DNA of 64,000 nt from Symsagittifera roscoffensis (taxonomy: Eukaryota > Xenacoelomorpha > Acoela > Convolutidae), in assembly GCF_963678635.1 (NCBI RefSeq), contig NC_087071.1:18165613-18229612 (forward strand), given 5' to 3'. The position numbers were made by a program, and so were the translations under genes. The notes below the pieces were generated by a model that did not search any database, had not been told where the DNA came from, and saw only the letters and a list, made by a program, of their open reading frames with translations. How positions within the stretch are numbered: the stretch's first letter is position 1; every line of letters begins with the position of its first letter. This document shows positions 58,627 through 64,000 of this stretch, one piece after another.

Positions 58627-60828
58627 TCTTTAATCATGTTAAAATGTTGTCGGAATGATCAAAGAAAACGAAAGAACTAAAGAAGAACAAAGGGAGAGTC
58701 ATTGTTAGTGAATCCACTTACAATTCACAAATTTCACAGTTTGGACTCGTAATGTTCATTTCTAATTTTTTAAAATCCTCAATGTAAATCTCAAAGCATT
58801 TTTTTTTTCAGTCTGTGAAACATCAGTAGTTGAGTAAATATTAATCATAGAGATTTCACGCGCGTTCTTAAATTGCTGAATGTGCTCATTTAAAATTGCA
58901 TAAACCAATCTTGAGCTCTTTTTGACCCGGTTTGGTTGTTATTACCGTAGCACGTGTGTTGTTACCGTAATTACCGAACGATTACTGGTTCAGCGAAAGT
59001 CAACACTTTATACAAGCCTCGCATTTTGGAAAAAAAATGCAAAATCAATATGGTATCAAAAAAATTATACATATTAAATTTTATCCAGGAATTTTGAATC
59101 TTGTTCAAAATCTTGTGTATTCGGAATCTCCAAATAAAATCATTACCGAAGCAAAGCATCACTTTTCTTGAAACTAAGATTTAATATGTTTACCCAGGTT
59201 GAAGCATCTTTGTTAAAAGCTACACTCAATGCTTTTTCATCGAAATTACTTTGCAAAATCTGCGAACGGCGATACTTCTGCGAACTTGTTTTAATTGATA
59301 TTTCGTTCAAAAACAATGCAGCAGGAGTACTAAATCGGAGATAGAACAGTACTGAAAAAATATCTAAGTTTTTTACAAAATCTAATTGAGTTGTTTTCGC
59401 TAACATCAATTGAAATACCTAGTTAGTTTGAATTCTCACCAGTTTTTTTTTGTTACTTTTCGAACCGACAAAAACACTTATCCGACGCTTCGTCGCGGAA
59501 ATTTAACGAGAAACGTACATTGCGGAAGGCTGTTGGCTCATAGCGCAACGGCATAAATCTTTTTTAATAATGAATAAGAATAATTAGGAATCAGCGAAAT
59601 GCTTTGCTGATTAATAGCAAAAAGTACTGCTTGAATTCAACTTTTATTTTTTGTTTTAAACTTTGGTATAACACTCAGAAAAAATTTTTTGGCACTCTAT
59701 TTGGGTATTTTTTTTTAGTTGTGTAAGCGTGCTATGTAAGAGTGCCTGAGCCAGAAAAAACTCTTCTCGAATTTTTGGATACAATTTTAAACCAAAAATA
59801 CGTGTGCTCTCAGCCGAGGATATGTTTTTATAAAGTAATGTTATTATACTATGAAGAACAAAAACTTTCTTTGAAAACTGATGAAGAATTTACACCAGTC
59901 TCAAAAAGCAAATCGAGTGATATCTTTATCAACTTGATGAGTCCTCTTCGGTTTAGTGTAATACCAAGCTGAAGTAGAATTTTTTTTGATGGGGTAGGCT
60001 TTAATAATGTTCCAAAATTTTGTCGAAAAATGAGTTTTTCTGAAAAATTGTAAGGTTTTATGTGCAGTAAATGACTTTCAGTAGATAATAACTGATGTGC
60101 TTTTAATTGGGCAAGGCAGACCTTAACCCATGACAATTTTTACAAGTCATCTACTTAATAATTTCTAACTAACCCCAAGTGAACTACGGGAGCTTTGCCA
60201 GTTTCACCTCAAAGTTAAAGTTCAGTTTTGAAAAGCTATTTAAGAATGGCATTTAGTGATAAAATTTTGCATGATTAACAAATTGTCTATTGTAAACTAA
60301 ATTTTCTGCATACTATTGATGGATACATTACGCATTTAACCATAAGAACACCTAAAACAAAGAAAAAATTTGAGTTGAGAGGAACAAAATAGAGAAAAAA
60401 GCACAACGCGGACAAAAGTTATTAAGATTACTAGTATCAAGGCAAAGCCCTAAATGCTCCGACTGCTTATTAGCTGGTCTCCTTTAGTTTTTGGTTTCAA
60501 AACTTTGATAAAATAAAAAATTAAGGCTGATTATATCAAAATTTAAATATTATTAAGTCGTGTGTGGAAAGACCAATTAACTTGCCTCAGTTCAACTTTC
60601 GGCATCAAACTATTTGATTAAAAATTTAGTTCGACTCGTTTCATAGCAGTCGCAAAGGCATGTTAAAATAGTGGTGAGCGCGAATAATCTGAGAAAAATA
60701 ATTTTCTTGGGAACCAAATATCTTTCCCACATTTGTAATAACTTTCCCACATTTGTGTCTGTATACAGTAATTAGGGGAGGGAAGAATTGAAGGGCCGAT
60801 TTTTGCATGTTCAGCGAATAAACTATCA
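58627..60828. other. Intergenic; hairpin-end fragment at 60430-60470
   Basis: ATTACTAGTATCAAGGC...AGCCCTAAATGCTCCG near 60430 is another end fragment of the GCGCG family. No exon or RNA gene is supported in the rest. Confidence 0.4.
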
Positions 60829-60903
60829 TTACGAGGCCAAACTGGGTACTGGATAGCAGCACAATTTTGTGTCTGTATGTTCCTAGATTCCAAAAACAAG
60901 TGT
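60829..60903 (+). repeat. Dispersed 73-bp repeat, copy 2
   Basis: Partner of 58554-58626. It lies directly left of the GGATTCC minisatellite, and both copies end in a GATTCCA motif of the same kind. Confidence 0.7.
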
Positions 60904-60929
60904 TCAAATATGTTTCAAAATGTGAGTTG

Positions 60930-61260
60930 ATTCCACCTACAAAATTTCCATGGATTCGGCGTACAAATAGCTGTAACGTAAATTTTGTCGGCATATATTT
61001 TTTTTTGCGGGTGCCGCAACGGGTGACTATAGGTAATTTTTCCGGATTCCACAAATGTAAGCGGATTCCGCAAATTAGTGGATTCCGCAAAATTATGCGG
61101 ATTCCGCTTCACAATTTGCGGTTTCTACTTACAATTGTGGATTCCACGACAGCTTAAGTTCCTTTAACACATATTACTATGTATTCATGGATTCCACAAA
61201 TTGTTCCAGATTCCGTAAAATTTGTTGCAGATACCACAAATTTTGTTTCGAATTCCCCAA
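60930..61260 (+). repeat. Degenerate GGATTCC minisatellite
   Basis: About a dozen units of the form GGATTCCRCAAAATT..TG at 15-35 bp spacing, most regular at 61035-61105. Minus-strand frames here are by-products of the repeat. Confidence 0.7.
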
Positions 61261-64000
61261 AGTTGCTTGTTTTTGGAGCGATTTTGAGCAATACAGTGTT
61301 TTAGCTATTTATCTAACTTCACAGTAGTTGGTTTGTTCACTATGAAAAATTTCATTACATTGTGTCGACCTACAGTTAATTTTTCAAAAACTAAAATTCA
61401 CATGTAAGAAAAAGGCAAAGAGCCTCATACTGTTCTCATATTATAGCTCAATTGTTCCCAATTATGCCCAATCTTCAGATTTTCTCGAAGCTTTTTGTTG
61501 GGAGATTTGGAAACAGAAGGATATGGAAGCAGAAAATAGCCACTAAGAGTGTGTGTTTTAAATTTTACTTTCTTTTAGCTCCCCGGACGTAAGCTTTACA
61601 AGGTTAAAAACAGATATGAAGCTTGTTTGTCTTGACCTATTTAGTCCGCATGCCATTTCTTTTTATTGTATGATCAATTTTTCTGGAAATCTATTTGTTC
61701 GCGCTCTTTTTCTTTTTTGAGCTGAAAAATCATCAAAAGTCATTTTGTCTTTTTGTAAAAAACTGATCGGTTTAATCAAAATCATCGTAAAAATTTTTAT
61801 TTACTTATTTCAAATTTACATACTAGTTATTACTTTATAATAAATTCGAATTAATTCTTCTGTTGAGTTTGAATAGTTGTTGGAGTCAAAATGTGCAAGT
61901 GTTGTGGATGCGGTAAACATGGGATGGCTCAAGATCAAATGACGTACAAGGTATTGACGTTTTGAATTCTCAGCTAGTTTCGATCCTCAATTGGGAAATT
62001 GAGAACCTTTTTGTCCCAAGGGGATGGGTTCCCACTGCCAAAATTATAGCCTTCCTCGCCCCACGTAAATTATACCCCCTGTAAACACATCATATAAAAC
62101 AAAAAATATTCACAGGGACATATCATGCATATGTTCATTTATTCTTCATTCTTCGCTCAGTTCTGTACTAACAAAAAATGGACGCACTTTTGTATGACTG
62201 GACTTTCGAATGAATAAATGAAGTCATATAGTTTTTTTGGCTCTTTTTCCTCCTCCTCCCCCCCCCCCCCCCCCCCACCCCCACCCACCTCACACGGCCA
62301 TCAGTTTTATCGTGTAATGAGTGATTTTACAAGGTTAATTATAAACACCAAATACCAAATATGTTTGGCACAGCCTAATTAGTCCGCATGTAAAATTTCA
62401 TAACGATCTGACAATGTAAACAGTAACTTTAATAGTAAAAAATTGCAGGTGGGGGAGAAGGAAAAAGAGCCGTTTTTTAAGTCAATTGAAAATTGAAAAA
62501 ATAAAGGGGGCGGGCCAAACATTTTCGATAAAAAATTCGAAACGAAGAATTGAAAAGGAATACAGCACGAGCTGATCGAATAAGACGAAAAGTTGCCTAT
62601 ATGATCAGAATGAACTGAACTGAACTGAACTGATACTAGGCTGAAAGGGGGGGGGCTGAACAAAGGTGTAATAAAAAGATGTAATAAAAAGGAAAAAAGA
62701 CTACCAACCTCTGGCGAACAATAGCCCCCACCCCTTTATACAAAAACCGTACAGTGGTTGGGCTATTTTTTTGATACTAGGGTTGGGGAAAAATTTCACT
62801 CTTAGATAAGTTTCGAATGGCAGCCAAGGAACTATCATATGAAAACCCGGCTTTTTCCCTCCCCTTCCACCGACCTGCGATTTTTTACAACTAAAATATT
62901 TTCCCATTGTCCGATTGTTATGAAAATTTACACGCTGACTATTTATTTAGACAATGACAAACATTTCTAGTCATAATATTTAACCTTTTAAATACATTCA
63001 GTACACCATAAAAATGATGCGTGTGCGAGGAGAGTGTGTGGATGGGGGGTGTTAATGCCGAAAGCCTTTATATATGTGAGACTCAGTTTCCATTCGGAAC
63101 TGGGCTCTTTTCCAGCCCCACTTTTCAAAATACCGAGTTTTATGTTATTACGGCTAATAGGTAATGTTACGCTGTAAAGTATGAAGAACAAATCTGTTCA
63201 CAGTTGTCGATTTGTTCACCACGCCAAATTTCATGGCAATGTTAAATAAGCTTTTCAAATTTGAATTTGAACAGAGGGGGAGGGACTGGAAAAGAGCCCG
63301 GAACGGCCCTACATTAGTCAGCATTTTAGCTCTTTTTTACTCCCCACACAATTCGAAACTCCATTTTCTAGTAGAATTTTTGTGCCATTATTGCTAAACA
63401 TGATTTTATGCTGTTAAACAAGAAAAACATATGTGATGTGGACAATAGTTGGTTTTCTAACCATGCCAAATTTTTTATATTAAAATACAAAAATCACTGG
63501 GGCTCTTATGATTTTTGGGCTCTTTTCCACTACCCGTCACATTTGATTTCATGTTTGAAAAACTTGTTTAATATTGTCTAAATGCAGTAAAAGTTGGAAT
63601 AGCGATTGAACTGACAATTGTAAATCATTTCGTTCTGCATACTTCCCCTTGTAACATCACGCACTCAAGCCGCTATAACACGTAAAGCAACCATGAAAAG
63701 GAAAAAATGAATTGTGGGGAGGGGAGTGGAAAAAAAACTCTTTTTGGCTCGTTTCCAGTTCCACCCTTCTTTTTTTCTGAAATTCATTATATGAATTTCA
63801 AATTAAAACCCTTTTTTATGTTTTAAACTGCATTAAAACGTGTCAGCGTGAAGAAGTGAACAAACTCATACAAGATTTCTCCCAAGCAAATTGTCATGTG
63901 AGAAGTTTTTGAACACTTTTACTATCTTTTTATATTACGAGGAGGGGGAGGGGTGGAAAATTCTAAAAGAGCTCAATTTTCGGCTCTTTTCCAGTTCCCC
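61261..64000. repeat. Degenerate satellite with quasi-palindromic G/C blocks
   Basis: GGCTCTTTTCC-like motifs at about 62238, 63105, 63328, 63519, 63746 and 63981 recur at roughly 190-235 bp in the right part. Between them lie shared blocks (GTTGGTTTGTTCAC, ATGCCAAATTTCATG, TTTGAATTTG) and purine-rich mirrors (GGGGAGGG..GGAAAAGAGC). Unit copies are strongly diverged. The array continues past the window edge. A poly-C run lies at about 62258-62282. Confidence 0.55.
61891..61950 (+). other. Possible first exon of a Cys-rich protein
   Basis: ATG at 61891 opens MCKCCGCGKHGMAQDQMTYK, followed by AAG-GTATTG as a weak donor. The short Cys-rich start looks deliberate, but no downstream exon is visible, so this may be chance. 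Confidence 0.15.

Noticed and set aside
59528..59556. tRNA gene suggested by GTTGGCTCATAGCGCAACGG
   Set aside because: Resembles an A box, but there is no anticodon arm or B box downstream.
60641..61112. Minus-strand frames of 149 and 78 codons
   Set aside because: They are translations of the GGATTCC minisatellite and the adjoining 73-bp repeat; no protein features.

Overview
This is an AT-rich stretch of nuclear DNA from an animal, most likely an invertebrate. The evidence is metazoan LTR retrotransposons, a Tc1/mariner-type element, GT-AG introns and a neuropeptide precursor with Lys-Arg cleavage sites. I cannot fix the phylum. There are no bacterial features. Positions 50912-51111 are an assembly gap. 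Host genes are sparse. The only one I can defend is a two-coding-exon gene (about 52.4-56.9 kb, + strand) for a secreted precursor of short amidated peptides of the form SSPWHY-amide plus SSAMHFF peptides.

Most of the window is mobile DNA. (1) 5064-24914 is a complete, very large (19,851 bp) Ty3/Gypsy-like element on the minus strand. It has 410-bp LTRs that I read as differing at one base, a 4-bp ATTC target duplication, a primer-binding site, a small basic ORF, gag-pol with all catalytic motifs, a cassette of small and methionine-less frames, an envelope-like membrane glycoprotein and a 601-residue 3' protein that I do not recognise. A non-coding 947-bp element (21035-21981) is nested in it and splits gag. 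(2) 39143-46535 is a second, compact Ty3/Gypsy-like element, also minus strand. Its 364-bp LTRs read as identical, it has a CTCGG target duplication and one long gag-pol frame broken by two in-frame TAA codons. (3) About 34640-39115 (+ strand) is the decayed pol of a related Gypsy element. A 1141-bp Tc1/mariner-type element (35506-36646) with an internally deleted transposase sits inside it.

The rest is repeats. A dispersed family with a hairpin end and a CpG-rich GCGCG core recurs at 26-33, 50, 57 and 60 kb. Positions 25906-28930 are a tandem duplication with an internal deletion in one copy. A decayed low-copy repeat occurs at 3.6 and 58.1 kb, a GGATTCC minisatellite at about 60.9-61.3 kb, and a degenerate satellite with quasi-palindromic G/C blocks runs from about 61.3 kb to the right edge. 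The first 3 kb may hold heavily decayed coding sequence, possibly BEL/Pao-like.

The strongest candidate for something undescribed is the accessory gene set of the 20-kb element. Between gag-pol and the 3' LTR there is a string of frames that overlap or abut (TAAATG, ATGA, a 13-nt overlap, ATGA), two of which are long proteins I cannot assign. The neuropeptide precursor is the second candidate. I did all translations and motif placements by eye; no database search was made.
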